From contig CAWIZE010000011.1 in NCBI GenBank assembly GCA_963840545.1, positions 135,855-199,854 on the forward strand: 64,000 nucleotides of DNA, written 5' to 3'. The notes below the pieces were generated by a model. It was not told the DNA's origin and did no database searches. It worked only from the letters and a program-made list of their open reading frames with translations. Shown piece by piece: positions 34,667-44,463 of the stretch (its first letter is position 1; each line of letters begins with the position of its first letter). This stretch comes from JAKAWQ01 sp963840545. GTDB lineage: Bacteria > Pseudomonadota > Alphaproteobacteria > Acetobacterales > Acetobacteraceae. A program made the position numbers and the translations under genes.

Positions 34667-35643
34667 CGGTAGGGATCGTCGGTGCGGAGGAATTCGTGAA
34701 CGTAGCGCCGCACGCCTTCGGCGACCGGCAGGAATGCTTGGGTGTAGCCGGCGGCGCGCAGCCGCTGCATCGGCGCCTCGGTGCGGTACTGGTACTGTCC
34801 GGCGAGCGTTGCCGGCATGTCGACGAATTCAATTTCCGCGGGCTTGCCGGCCGCCGCCGCGACCGCCTCGGCGAGGGAGACGTACGTTGCCGACTGTCCG
34901 GTGCCGAGATTGTAGAGCCCGTTCACCTCCGGCCGGTCCATCGCCCAGAGCAGCACGTCGACGACGTCGCCCACCCAGATGAAGTCCCGCCGCTGCTCGC
35001 CGTCGCTTATGTCCGGCCGCCCCGAGCGGAAGAGGCGCATCACGCCGTCCGCCATCAGCTCGTCGAACTTCACCTTGACGACCGAGATCATCGCGCCCTT
35101 GTGGTACTCGTTCGGCCCATAGACGTTGAAGAATTTGAGCCCGACGCATTGCGGGGGGCGCGCGGCGCCGCCGGCGCAGTTGCGCGCGACCTGGAGGTCG
35201 AAGGCGTGCTTGCTCCAGCCATAGAGGTTGAGCGGCCTGAGGCGGGCGAGGGAGACCGGGTCGGGATCGTCCTCGAAGCCGGCCGCACCGTTGCCGTAGG
35301 TCGCCGCGGAGGAGGCGTAGATGAAGCGGACGCCGCGCAGCACGCACCATTCCCACAGCATGAGCGAAAGCGCGACGTTGCTCTGCCAGACGAGATCGCC
35401 GTCGCGGCTGGTGGTGTCGGTCACGGCGCCGAGGTGGAAGACCACCTCGATGGGCGGGTGCCCATCGAGGAAGTCGGCGAGGTCGGAGGGCGGCAGGATC
35501 TGGGCCGGCGGGTGGCTGCCGAGATTGCGCCACTTGCCCCCGTGGCGCAGGCGATCGACAATCACCACCTCCAGACCGCGCGCGGCGAGCACGGCGTGCA
35601 GGTTCGAGCCGATACAGCCGGCGCCGCCGGTGAGCAGGATCAT
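34663..35643 (-). CDS. hldD: ADP-glyceromanno-heptose 6-epimerase
   Basis: The 326-aa SDR-type epimerase shows ILLTGGAGCIGSNLHAVLAA (NAD-binding), LYGWSKHAFDLQVARN (catalytic Y-x3-K) and FFNVYGPNEYHKGAMISVV. It converts ADP-D-glycero to ADP-L-glycero-D-manno-heptose for lipopolysaccharide inner core. hldE at 60.4 kb provides earlier steps. It is coupled to lgt by an ATGA overlap. Confidence 0.95.
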   Translation of the reverse strand: MILLTGGAGCIGSNLHAVLAARGLEVVIVDRLRHGGKWRNLGSHPPAQILPPSDLADFLDGHPPIEVVFHLGAVTDTTSRDGDLVWQSNVALSLMLWEWCVLRGVRFIYASSAATYGNGAAGFEDDPDPVSLARLRPLNLYGWSKHAFDLQVARNCAGGAARPPQCVGLKFFNVYGPNEYHKGAMISVVKVKFDELMADGVMRLFRSGRPDISDGEQRRDFIWVGDVVDVLLWAMDRPEVNGLYNLGTGQSATYVSLAEAVAAAAGKPAEIEFVDMPATLAGQYQYRTEAPMQRLRAAGYTQAFLPVAEGVRRYVHEFLRTDDPYR

Positions 35644-35713
35644 GGCGGCGCCTTATAGGAGCGGGCCGACCCTGCTGGAAGATGTGGGGTCGGACGATGC
35701 GGGAGGGGGAGCT

Positions 35714-36034
35714 ATGGGGGAACGGCCGAGGCTGTTCGACGATATCGCCGGGGTGGCCGGCGGCGCCTTTTCGGCGCTGGTCGGCATCCGCGAGGAGACC
35801 GAGGCGGCGCTGCGCTCCCGCCGCGACGAGTTCGTGCGCCGGCTGGACCTTGCGAGCCGGCCCGATCTCGAGGCGGTGAAGGAGCTGGCCGCCAATGGCC
35901 GCATCGCCTCGGAGGAGGTCGCGGCACGGCTGGAGGCGCTGGCCGCGCGGCTCGAGGCGCAGATCGAAGCCCTCGGGGCGCGGATTGCGGCGCTCGAGCA
36001 GCCGCCGAATTCGGCGGCCTCGCCGGAGGCCTGA
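35714..36034 (+). CDS. UbiK/BMFP-like accessory factor
   Basis: The 106-aa helical protein starts MGERPRLFDDIAGVAGGAFS and has a C-terminal coiled coil (ARLEALAARLEAQIEALGAR). This is the usual layout of the membrane fusogenic BMFP/UbiK family, which aids ubiquinone biosynthesis complexes and binds lipids. UbiK-like proteins are 80-110 aa. It diverges from hldD. Confidence 0.78.
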   Translation: MGERPRLFDDIAGVAGGAFSALVGIREETEAALRSRRDEFVRRLDLASRPDLEAVKELAANGRIASEEVAARLEALAARLEAQIEALGARIAALEQPPNSAASPEA

Positions 36035-36165
36035 TCGAGGGCCCGCTTGCGGCACGGCATGGCGCGTCGTTATGGTGCAGCGCCATGATGCAGTGTCCCC
36101 GGGGCCGCGTGAGCAGCTCCGAGCAGCCGCCCGCCCGGCGCGCCTTACTTCAGAGGGAGGTCCCG

Positions 36166-36672
36166 ATGCCCCCCACCGCCTATGCCGACACGACGGACCC
36201 CGTCGCCAATCCCCTCGACACAATCGAACAGATCGTGGCCTCGAACGACTGGTCGTTCGATCGCCGGGGCGAGTGCGAAATCGCGGCCAAGGCTCCCGGC
36301 CAATGGTCCGACTACGTGCTCTATTTCAACTGGTCGACCGAGATGAGCGCGATGCACTTCACCTGCGCGTTCGACCTCAAGGTGCCGGAGCGGCGTCGTG
36401 GGGCCCTCTACGAGCTGCTGGCGCTGGCCAACGAGCGGCTGTGGGTCGGCTATTTCGGGATGGACAGCGACGACGGCGCGCCGGCCTTCCACCACTCGGT
36501 CCTGCTGCGCGGCGCGGCCGGCGCGTCCTCGGAGAGCCTCGAGGACATGGTCGATATCGCGCTGACCGAGTGCGAGCGGTTCTTCCCCGCCTTCCAGCTC
36601 ACCCTTTGGGGCGGCAAGCCGGCCGCCGAGTCCCTCGCCGCGGCGATGCTGGAATGCGCCGGCGAGGCGTGA
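36166..36672 (+). CDS. YbjN domain protein
   Basis: The 168-aa protein matches the YbjN family: NPLDTIEQIVASNDWSFDRR, YVLYFNWSTEMSAMHFTCAF, RGALYELLALANERLWVGYF and LEDMVDIALTECERFFPAFQ. YbjN proteins are type III secretion chaperone-like and affect motility and stress responses, but their exact role is unclear. GAGGGAGG stands before the ATG at 36166 and decides the start over an upstream ATG. A proC gene follows 13 bp later. Confidence 0.85.
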   Translation: MPPTAYADTTDPVANPLDTIEQIVASNDWSFDRRGECEIAAKAPGQWSDYVLYFNWSTEMSAMHFTCAFDLKVPERRRGALYELLALANERLWVGYFGMDSDDGAPAFHHSVLLRGAAGASSESLEDMVDIALTECERFFPAFQLTLWGGKPAAESLAAAMLECAGEA

Positions 36673-36685
36673 TTCCGGCCAATCC

Positions 36686-37492
36686 ATGACCGGACTCCTC
36701 CCGCCGGTTCTGCTCGTCGGCTGCGGGCGGATGGGCGGCGCGATGCTCGGGGCCTGGCTCGAGCGCGGCCTCTCGCCGTCGGTCCTGGTCGATCCGGCGC
36801 CGCGCCTGCCGGACGGGGGCGAGGTGGTGACGGTCGTCGACAAGGCGGACGAGGTGCCGGCCGGTTTCGCGCCGGCCGCGGTGGTGCTCGCGATCAAGCC
36901 GCAGCAGGCGGCGTCCGTGCTGCCCCGGTTCGCCCGGTTTGCCGGCTCGGCGGTGTTTCTCTCGATCATGGCGGGGCGAACGATCGCCGGCATGCGGCCC
37001 TTGCTCGGCCCGAAAGCCTCGGTGGTGCGGGCGATGCCGAACACGCCGGCTTCGATCCGCGCCGGCACGAGCGTTGCCTGCGCCGGGCCGGGCGTCCGCG
37101 CGGCACAGAGAGAGCTCTGCGGGAGGCTGCTCGGCGCCGTAGGAACGGTCGCCTGGGTGAGCGAGGAGGGCCTGCTCGATCCTGTCACCGCGCTTTCGGG
37201 CAGCGGCCCGGCCTATGTCTTCCTCCTCGCCGAGCTTCTCGAGCGCGCGGGCGTGGAGCAGGGGCTTCCCGCCGACCTTGCCCGGCTGCTCGCGCGCCGG
37301 ACGATCTCAGGCGCCGGCGCCCTGCTCGATGCCAGCCCCGACGACGCCGCTTCGCTCCGCGCCGCCGTCACCAGCCCGGGCGGCACGACCGAGCGGGCGC
37401 TGGCGATCCTGATGGAGGAGGATGCCTGGCCGGACAGCGTCTCGCGGGCCCTCGCCGCCGCCACCCAGCGCTCGCGCGCCCTTGCGGGGTAG
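36686..37492 (+). CDS. proC: pyrroline-5-carboxylate reductase
   Basis: The 268-aa protein has the N-terminal Rossmann segment VLLVGCGRMGGAMLGAWLER, AIKPQQAASVLPRFA, VVRAMPNTPASIRAGT and the C-terminal LSGSGPAYVFLLAELLE and SPGGTTERALAIL motifs. It makes proline with NAD(P)H. The next gene starts five bases after its stop. Confidence 0.96.
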   Translation: MTGLLPPVLLVGCGRMGGAMLGAWLERGLSPSVLVDPAPRLPDGGEVVTVVDKADEVPAGFAPAAVVLAIKPQQAASVLPRFARFAGSAVFLSIMAGRTIAGMRPLLGPKASVVRAMPNTPASIRAGTSVACAGPGVRAAQRELCGRLLGAVGTVAWVSEEGLLDPVTALSGSGPAYVFLLAELLERAGVEQGLPADLARLLARRTISGAGALLDASPDDAASLRAAVTSPGGTTERALAILMEEDAWPDSVSRALAAATQRSRALAG

Positions 37493-37497
37493 AAGCG

Positions 37498-38202
37498 ATG
37501 TCCGATTCACATCCGCCGCCCGTGCCGACCAACGACCAGGCTTTCGACGAGGCGCTGATCCAGGCTGCCTTCCGCCTCGCCGCGACGGAGGGATGGCGCA
37601 ACCTCCGCATCGCGCAAGCGGCGCGCGCGGCGGGCCTGCCGCTCGCCCGCGCGCGGCTGCGCTTCCCCAACCGGACGATTTTGCTGGTCCGATTCGGCCG
37701 GATGGCCGACGCGGCGGCGCTCGCCGAGGCGAGTGTCGAGGAGAGCGTCCGCGGCCGCCTGTTCGCGATGCTAATGCGGCGGCTCGACCTGTTCCAGGCC
37801 AATCGCGAGGGCGTTCTGGCGCTCCTCGAGGGCCTCCCCTTCCGGCCCCGCACCGCCCTACTGCTGGCCGCGCTGACCGAGGCCAGCATGAGCTGGCTCC
37901 TCGGCGCCGCGGGCGTCGGCACGGCCGGCTTGGCCGGACGGCTCAGGATCAAGGGGCTCACCGCCGTCTGGGTCTGGACGCTGCGCGCCTGGCAGCGCGA
38001 CCAGACGATGGACCTCGCGCCGACCATGGCTGCCCTCGATGCCGCGCTCGGGCGGGCCGAGCGCGCGGCCGGGTGGCTCGCCTCCCGGCCCTTCGGCCGC
38101 CCGACGCCCAAGGGGCACGCCGAGGAGGCGCCGGCGGCGAAGGAGGCAAAGGAGAGCGGCGAGGAGGAAGGTGGAGGGGAGGAAGGCCCGGCGCCTGCGT
38201 AG
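37498..38202 (+). CDS. TetR-fold (possibly COQ9-like) protein
   Basis: The 234-aa protein has a TetR-like N-terminal half (EALIQAAFRLAATEGWRNL, then RIAQAARAAGLPLARARLRF). The C-terminal half contains RLRIKGLTAVWVWTLRAWQR, a pattern like the helix pair of COQ9, a TetR-fold lipid-binding protein in ubiquinone synthesis. It ends in a low-complexity Glu/Ala-rich tail (from about 205). A UbiK-like gene nearby favours a quinone role, but a TetR regulator is the default. A phasin follows. Confidence 0.6.
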   Translation: MSDSHPPPVPTNDQAFDEALIQAAFRLAATEGWRNLRIAQAARAAGLPLARARLRFPNRTILLVRFGRMADAAALAEASVEESVRGRLFAMLMRRLDLFQANREGVLALLEGLPFRPRTALLLAALTEASMSWLLGAAGVGTAGLAGRLRIKGLTAVWVWTLRAWQRDQTMDLAPTMAALDAALGRAERAAGWLASRPFGRPTPKGHAEEAPAAKEAKESGEEEGGGEEGPAPA

Positions 38203-38281
38203 CACGGGCACGACGCCCTGTCCGCCCGCCGCCAACTGGGCTAAATCACCGCAGAGAGGCCGAGGCAGAGGAGATGGCGCC

Positions 38282-38746
38282 ATGGCGGCAAAGCCCGAAG
38301 GATCGCAAGGCAAACCGGCCGGGACCGGCATCCCGGACTTCACCAGCCTATTCGCCAACCTCAAGCTTCCTGCGCTCACCGACATCGAGCCCCTGCTCCG
38401 CGCCCATCAGCGCAACCTCGAAGCGCTGACCGGCGCCAACCGCGTCGCGCTCGAAGGAGCGCAGGCCTACGCCAGGCGCCAGATGGAGATCGTCCAGCAG
38501 GGCCTGGCGGAGCTGACCCAGTCGTTCCAGGCGTTGGCCGAGCCCGGCACGCCGCAGGCCAAGGCGGCCCGCCAGGTCGAGATGATCAAGCACGCCTACG
38601 AGCACACCGTGACCAACATGAAAGAGCTCGGCGACCTGATCCAGCGCTCGAACAACGAGGCGATTCAGCTCCTCAACCAGCGCTTCGCCGAGGCGATGGA
38701 CGATATCAAGGGCATGATGGCGAAATCGGCCCATCGGACGCCCTGA
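38282..38746 (+). CDS. phasin family protein
   Basis: The 154-aa helical protein has the phasin pattern: LFANLKLPALTDIEPLLRAH, RNLEALTGANRVALEGAQAY, EIVQQGLAELTQSFQAL and LGDLIQRSNNEAIQLLNQRF. Phasins coat PHA granules. The ATG at 38282 follows a GGCAGAGGAG site. Together with PhaZ it indicates PHB storage. It is followed by the midA-like gene. Confidence 0.92.
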   Translation: MAAKPEGSQGKPAGTGIPDFTSLFANLKLPALTDIEPLLRAHQRNLEALTGANRVALEGAQAYARRQMEIVQQGLAELTQSFQALAEPGTPQAKAARQVEMIKHAYEHTVTNMKELGDLIQRSNNEAIQLLNQRFAEAMDDIKGMMAKSAHRTP

Positions 38747-38789
38747 GCGGAAGGCCCGGTTCGCCTCTCTTCGCCCAACGTATTCCCGG

Positions 38790-39764
38790 ATGCAGCGGCT
38801 CGACCGGTTCATGGCGGCGGCGAACGCGCGCTATTACGCGGCGGGCGATCCGTTCCGCGAATTCGCGACCGCGCCCGAGATCAGCCAGGCTTTTGGCGAG
38901 ATCGTCGGGCTTTGGGCGGCAACCGTCTGGGACGGGATCGGCCGCCCCGACCCGGTGAAGTTGGTCGAGCTCGGGCCGGGCCGCGGCACGCTGATGGCGG
39001 ACGCGCTGCGCGCCGTGGCCAGCGTGGCACCGGAATTCCGCGCCGCGCTCCGCCTGCATCTCGTCGAGACCTCGCCCGGCCTGCGCGCGGTCCAGCAAGC
39101 CCGAATTGAAACCGGTCATTGGCACGAGACGTTCGAGGAGATCCCGTTCGGGCCGTTTCTTCTCCTTGCCAACGAGTTCCTCGACGCCCTGCCGATCCGC
39201 CAGTTCGTCCATCGCCCGGCCGGCTGGATGGAGCGCTTCGTCGGCGCCGGCGGACGGTTCATCGAGCGCCCGGCCGGGGCGCCCGGCCGCGAGGCGCCGG
39301 AGGGCGGGGTGATCGAGCGGTGCGAGCCCGCGCTCTGGCTCGCATCGCTGCTCGGCGCGCGACTCAGGACAACGCCGGGCGCCGCGCTCTTCATCGATTA
39401 CGGGCCGGCGGCGAGTGCGGCGGGCGAGAGCCTCCAGGCGCTGCGTGGCGGCCGGCCGGCCGACCCGCTGGCCGATCCCGGCACCGCCGATCTCTCCGCG
39501 CATGTCGATTTCCAGTCCTTCGCGGCGGCCGCGCGGGCGCAAGGCGCGACCGTCTCGGGGCCAGTGCCGCAGGGCCTCTTCCTCACGCGGCTCGGGCTCT
39601 TTCAGCGCCTTGACAGGCTCGCGCACGGCCGTAGCCCGGCCCAGGCGGCGGCGCTGCTCGCCGCCGGGCGCCGGCTGGTCGAGCCGGACGCGATGGGCCG
39701 GCTCTTCAAGGTGCTCGGCCTCGCCCACCCGGGCGCGCCCGAACTCCCGGGTTTTTCCCCATGA
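38790..39764 (+). CDS. SAM-dependent methyltransferase, MidA/NDUFAF7 family
   Basis: The 324-aa protein has FATAPEISQAFGEIVGLWAA (family signature), the SAM motif LVELGPGRGTLMADALRAV, LLANEFLDALPIRQFVHRP and the DLSAHVDFQSFAAAARAQGA segment. In mitochondria the relative methylates an Arg of a complex I subunit. It overlaps pgeF (39761-39764). The lgt/midA/pgeF association is usual in alphaproteobacteria; here lgt is 4 kb away. Confidence 0.92.
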   Translation: MQRLDRFMAAANARYYAAGDPFREFATAPEISQAFGEIVGLWAATVWDGIGRPDPVKLVELGPGRGTLMADALRAVASVAPEFRAALRLHLVETSPGLRAVQQARIETGHWHETFEEIPFGPFLLLANEFLDALPIRQFVHRPAGWMERFVGAGGRFIERPAGAPGREAPEGGVIERCEPALWLASLLGARLRTTPGAALFIDYGPAASAAGESLQALRGGRPADPLADPGTADLSAHVDFQSFAAAARAQGATVSGPVPQGLFLTRLGLFQRLDRLAHGRSPAQAAALLAAGRRLVEPDAMGRLFKVLGLAHPGAPELPGFSP

Positions 39765-40541
39765 CAGACGAGGTCCCTGCGCTTGTCGTCGAGTCCCTGG
39801 GCGTGCCGCACGGCTTCTTCACGCGTCAGGGCGGCGTCTCCACCGGCCCGTACGCGACGCTCAATTGCGGGCTGGCGACCGGCGATAGGCGCGAGGCGGT
39901 GATCGAGAACCGGGCGCGGACGGCGCGGGCGATCGGCGCCGACCCGGGGCGGCTCTTCGTGCTGAAGCAGGTGCACGGCACCGCCGTGGTGCCTGTCGGC
40001 GGCGATGCATGGGAAGCTGGGACAGGGCCGGACGCGGATGCCATGGTCACGAAGCGGCCCGACATAGGTACTGGGGATCGTCACCGCCGATTGCGCGCCG
40101 GTGCTGCTCGCCGACGCGAAGGCCGGCGTGATCGGTGCCGCCCATGCCGGCTGGCGCGGCGCCGCCGCGGGCGTGCTCGAGGCGACCCTCGCCGCGATGC
40201 AATCCCTCGGCGCCGCCGCGGCGCGCATCCAGGCCGCGATCGGGCCCACGATCCGCCAGCCCTCCTACGAGGTCGGACCCGACCTGCGCGCGGCGGTGCT
40301 CGGCAACGGCCCCGGCGACGGGCGGTTCTTCACCCCCGGCCGGCGCGAGGAGCGCTGGCAATTTGACCTGCCGGGCTATTGCGCCGCCCGCCTCGCCGCC
40401 GCCGGGCTCACGAGCATCACCACGCTCGAGGCGGATACCGTCGCCGACGCCGAACGCTTCTTCAGCCACCGCCGCCGGACGCTTGCCGGCGGCGGCCCGA
40501 TCGGACACCAGATCTCGCTCATCATGCTGCCGGCCTCATGA
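39761..40541 (+). pseudogene. pgeF: peptidoglycan editing factor PgeF (laccase domain), frameshifted
   Basis: The 5' frame (MTDEVPALVVESLGVPHGFF, then FTRQGGVSTGPYATLN, LKQVHGTAVV) runs to about 40066. The second frame continues LGIVTADCAPVLLADAKAGV with HAGWRGAAAGVLEATLAAM to 40541. The metal-binding His of QVHG, Cys of TADC and His of HAGWRG are thus split between frames. At the join GACATAGGTACTGGGG carries one base too many; without it the family DxVLGIVTADC string is restored. The gene overlaps midA at the start and the lipoprotein gene at the end (40538-40541). Confidence 0.88.
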
Positions 40542-41401
40542 GGGCCTGGCTGCTGCTGCTCCTGGCGTTCGCCCTCGCGGGCTGCGGCGATTTTCCCCGA
40601 CCTTTCCAGGGCAACCCGGGGGCGGCGGCGCTGCGCCTCGCCGTGCCGCCCCCGCCCCTGCTCGCCGTGCCGCCGCCGCCCACCGCGCTGCTCGCCGACG
40701 CCGCGAGCCGGAATTTTGCCTCCGACGTCGCAACCGCGCTCGCCGACCGCACCGTGCCAGCCGTCGCGGCAGCGGCCCGACCCGGCGACTGGCAACTCGC
40801 GATCAGCGCTTCGCTCGACAAGGGCCAGGTGATCCCGCGCTACACCGTGATCGACCCGACCAGGCACACGCAGGGCTCGATCGCCGGCAAGCCTGTCCCG
40901 GCGAACGCCTGGGCGAACGCCGATCCGGCCGCGCTCAAGGAGGCAGCGAACGCGGACGCGCCGGCGATCGCCACCCTGCTCACCGACATCGACGCCAGGA
41001 TCAAGCGCAGCAATCCCACGAGCCTGATGAACCGCCCGGCGAGGGTCTTTTTCGCCGGGGTGGTGAACGCGCCCTATGACGGCGACTTCGTGCTCGCCCG
41101 GACGCTCCGCGCCGACCTGCCGGCGCTCGGCGTCCCGCTCCAGGCGAGCAAGACCGGCGCCGACTTCTCGGTGGCGGGCCAGGTCAAGGTCGCGCCGGCG
41201 CCACAGCCCGGCCAGGTCCGGGTCGAGCTGCAATGGATTGTGACCGACGCGCGCGGGCGGGAACGCGGCCGCGTGGTCCAGCTCAACGACGTGCCGCTCA
41301 AGACCATCGACCCGAGCTGGGGCGCGGTCGCGCCGACGATCACCGAACAGGCCGCTTCGGGCCTGCGGGAACTGATCCAGAAGGCCCGCGAGGCCCCATG
41401 A
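40538..41401 (+). CDS. hypothetical lipoprotein
   Basis: The 287-aa protein has a lipoprotein signal: MRAWLLLLLAFALAGCG, with lipobox LAGC (Cys16). A Pro-rich stretch follows (PPPPLLAVPPPP). The rest contains RPARVFFAGVVNAPYDGDF and VRVELQWIVTDARGRERGR; it is conserved in this lineage but I cannot assign a function. It should be anchored in the membrane facing the periplasm. It overlaps pgeF by ATGA and lies 130 bp before prs. Confidence 0.78.
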   Translation: MRAWLLLLLAFALAGCGDFPRPFQGNPGAAALRLAVPPPPLLAVPPPPTALLADAASRNFASDVATALADRTVPAVAAAARPGDWQLAISASLDKGQVIPRYTVIDPTRHTQGSIAGKPVPANAWANADPAALKEAANADAPAIATLLTDIDARIKRSNPTSLMNRPARVFFAGVVNAPYDGDFVLARTLRADLPALGVPLQASKTGADFSVAGQVKVAPAPQPGQVRVELQWIVTDARGRERGRVVQLNDVPLKTIDPSWGAVAPTITEQAASGLRELIQKAREAP

Positions 41402-41488
41402 CGACTCGCACCGGCCCCCGGAAGCCCGGGGTCTCATGGACAGCCTGGAGACGCATTGCTAGAAGGCCGGCGGCCGCGCACCCCTATC

Positions 41489-41517
41489 GGCGCGTTCCCA
41501 ACGGGCGCGTTCCCAAC
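41489..41517. repeat. 15-bp tandem pair upstream of prs
   Basis: GGCGCGTTCCCAAC occurs at 41489-41502 and again at 41504-41517, 15 bp apart, in the gap before prs. It may be a regulator site or a chance duplication. Confidence 0.6.
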
Positions 41518-41531
41518 CGGACTCCGTGCGC

Positions 41532-42464
<933 letters not shown>

Positions 42465-42483
42465 ACAAGGAGGACCCACGTCC

Positions 42484-43104
42484 ATGAAGCTCTTCTATGC
42501 GCCCGGCGCCTGCTCCCTCGGGATCCATGTCCTGCTCGAGGAGATCGGCAAGCCCTATGAGCTCACCCCGCTCGCCCTCCGCGAGGGCGCGCAGTTCAAG
42601 CCCGAGTTCACCGCGGTCAACCCGAAATCGAAGGTGCCGACGCTGGTCCGCGACGACGGCTCGGTGCTGACCGAGTTCCCGGCGATCGCCTTCTGGCTCG
42701 CCCGGACCAACCCCGAATCGCACCTGCTGCCGCCGGACGCCGAAGGCCAGGCACGCGCGCTCGAGGCGATCGACTACGTCGTCGCCACCATGCACATGCA
42801 GGGGTTCGGCCGCATCTTCCGGCCGGCGAATTTTTCCCCGGAGCCCGCCGGCGAGGAGAAGGCGCAGGCACGCGGCCGGGAAATCTTCGAGAAAGGGCTC
42901 GCCCTCATGGACAAGGCCCTCGCCGGCCAAGACTACGTCGTCGGCCCGTTCTCGATCGCCGACGCGGCCCTCTTCTACACCGAGTTCTGGGCAGCGACCC
43001 GTGCCAATATCGCGCTTCCGGCCAACTGCGCCGCCCATTACGCGCGCATGCAGGCACGCCCGGCCGTCGCCCGGGCGCTCACCCAGGAAGGGATCACCCT
43101 CTGA
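42484..43104 (+). CDS. glutathione S-transferase
   Basis: The 206-aa protein has the thioredoxin-like N-domain MKLFYAPGACSLGIHVLLEE with NPKSKVPTLVRDDGSVLTE, and a C-domain ending DYVVGPFSIADAALFYTEFW. The early APGACS motif suits bacterial beta-class GSTs with a catalytic Cys. AAGGAGG ahead of the ATG is a strong start signal. It likely conjugates or reduces glutathione-linked substrates. Confidence 0.93.
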   Translation: MKLFYAPGACSLGIHVLLEEIGKPYELTPLALREGAQFKPEFTAVNPKSKVPTLVRDDGSVLTEFPAIAFWLARTNPESHLLPPDAEGQARALEAIDYVVATMHMQGFGRIFRPANFSPEPAGEEKAQARGREIFEKGLALMDKALAGQDYVVGPFSIADAALFYTEFWAATRANIALPANCAAHYARMQARPAVARALTQEGITL

Positions 43105-43704
43105 ATGCTGCCGGCCATCGGATTCTGGTTCCTCCGCCACGGCGAGACCGACTGGAACGCCAAGGGGCTTTCCCAGGGAGCGGCGGATGTGCCGCTCAAT
43201 GCGAACGGCGAGGCCCAGGCGGTCCGCGCCGCCGAGCTCCTGAAGGGGACCGGGATCGCTACCATCGTCGCCTCGCCGCTCTCGCGGGCGCGCAGCACCG
43301 CCGAGACGGCGGCGGCGGCGCTTGGCCTCCCCATCGCCTTCGACCCGGAACTCCGCGAGGTCGCCTTCGCCGGACGGGAAGGCCAGCCGCTCGGCGGCTG
43401 GTTCGATGAGTGGGTCGCCGGGACCGCAACCCCCGCCGGCGCCGAATCCTTCGCCGAGCTGGGGGCCCGCGCCAAACGGGCGGTGAGCCGGGCGCTGGCC
43501 CTGCCCGCCCCCGTCCTGATCGTCTCCCACGGCGCGCTCTTCCGCGCGCTCCGCGCGGTGATGGGGCTGCCCGTGGACATCCGCACCCCGAACGCCGTGC
43601 CGATTTTCTGCGACCCGCCGCCGCCCGCCGCACCCGAAAGCCCCTGGTCGCTCCGGGCGGGCGGCACCCTTTCCCTGGTCGGCGCGCCCGGGGTCAGCGG
43701 GTGA
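43105..43704 (+). CDS. histidine phosphatase family protein
   Basis: The 199-aa protein shows FWFLRHGETDWNAKGLSQGA (RHGE), SPLSRARSTAETAAAALG, REVAFAGREGQPLGG and VLIVSHGALFRAL. It is of the phosphoglycerate-mutase fold and removes phosphate from a small molecule. The ATG follows directly on the stop of the GST gene, so the two are coupled. Confidence 0.93.
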   Translation: MLPAIGFWFLRHGETDWNAKGLSQGAADVPLNANGEAQAVRAAELLKGTGIATIVASPLSRARSTAETAAAALGLPIAFDPELREVAFAGREGQPLGGWFDEWVAGTATPAGAESFAELGARAKRAVSRALALPAPVLIVSHGALFRALRAVMGLPVDIRTPNAVPIFCDPPPPAAPESPWSLRAGGTLSLVGAPGVSG

Positions 43705-43719
43705 TCGTTGCGCCGCACC

Positions 43720-43740
43720 GGACGATCGGGTAGATCGTCC
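43720..43740. terminator. hairpin between phosphatase and rplY
   Basis: GGACGATC-GGGTA-GATCGTCC is a perfect 8-bp stem 15 bp after the phosphatase stop and 43 bp before rplY. It may terminate the upstream operon or regulate rplY. Confidence 0.55.
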
Positions 43741-43783
43741 GCCGCGCTGGCGTCCAGAGCATGATGTTTTGATAGGGGCTGTC

Positions 43784-44440
43784 ATGGCCAACCTGGTGAC
43801 GATCGAAGCCGAAAGCCGCAGCGGCGGCGGCAAGGGGCCCGCCCGCGCGACGCGACGCGCCGGCAAGGTCCCCGGCGTGGTGTACGGCGCGGACCGCCCG
43901 CCCGAGCTGATCGCGCTCGACCCGCGGGCCGTGCTGCGCGAAATCCACCGCAGCGGCTGGCGCTCGCGCATCTACGAGCTCACGCTCAACGGGACCACCA
44001 CCCGCACCCTGCTGCGCGAGGTCCAGGTCCACCCGGTGAGCGACCTGCCCGAACACGTGGACTTCCAGCGCCTCACCGCCGGCCAGCCGATCCGCGTCTC
44101 GGTCGACGTGCTGTTCACCAACGAGCTCGCAAGCCCGGGCCTGAAACGCGGCGGGGTGCTCAACATCGTGCGCCATAGCGTCGATGTTTACTGCGACCCG
44201 GAAAAAGTGCCGGACCACTTCGAAGCCGACCTCGGCGGCCTCGACATCAACGATACCGTGCGGTGGTCGAGCCTCAAATTCACCGAGGACACACACCCCA
44301 TCATCGCCGACCGCGACTTCGTCGTCGCCTCCGTCGCGCCACCCACGAAAATGACCGAGGCCGCCGCCGAGACCCCCACAGCGACGGCAACCCCCGCCGC
44401 AACCGCAGCCACGCCCGCCGGCCCGGCGAAGAAGGAGTAA
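43784..44440 (+). CDS. rplY: 50S ribosomal protein L25 (Ctc type)
   Basis: The 218-aa protein starts MANLVTIEAESRSGGGKGPA, then ARATRRAGKVPGVVYG and the 5S rRNA-binding L25 domain (about 5-95) with LREVQVHPVSDLPEHVDFQR. A C-terminal TL5 domain follows, with an Ala/Thr-rich tail (TPTATATPAATAATPAG). It binds 5S rRNA and stabilises the large subunit under stress. The ATG at 43784 beats an upstream TTG. Confidence 0.95.
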   Translation: MANLVTIEAESRSGGGKGPARATRRAGKVPGVVYGADRPPELIALDPRAVLREIHRSGWRSRIYELTLNGTTTRTLLREVQVHPVSDLPEHVDFQRLTAGQPIRVSVDVLFTNELASPGLKRGGVLNIVRHSVDVYCDPEKVPDHFEADLGGLDINDTVRWSSLKFTEDTHPIIADRDFVVASVAPPTKMTEAAAETPTATATPAATAATPAGPAKKE

Positions 44441-44463
44441 TGCCGGCTTCGTCGGCATAGCCT

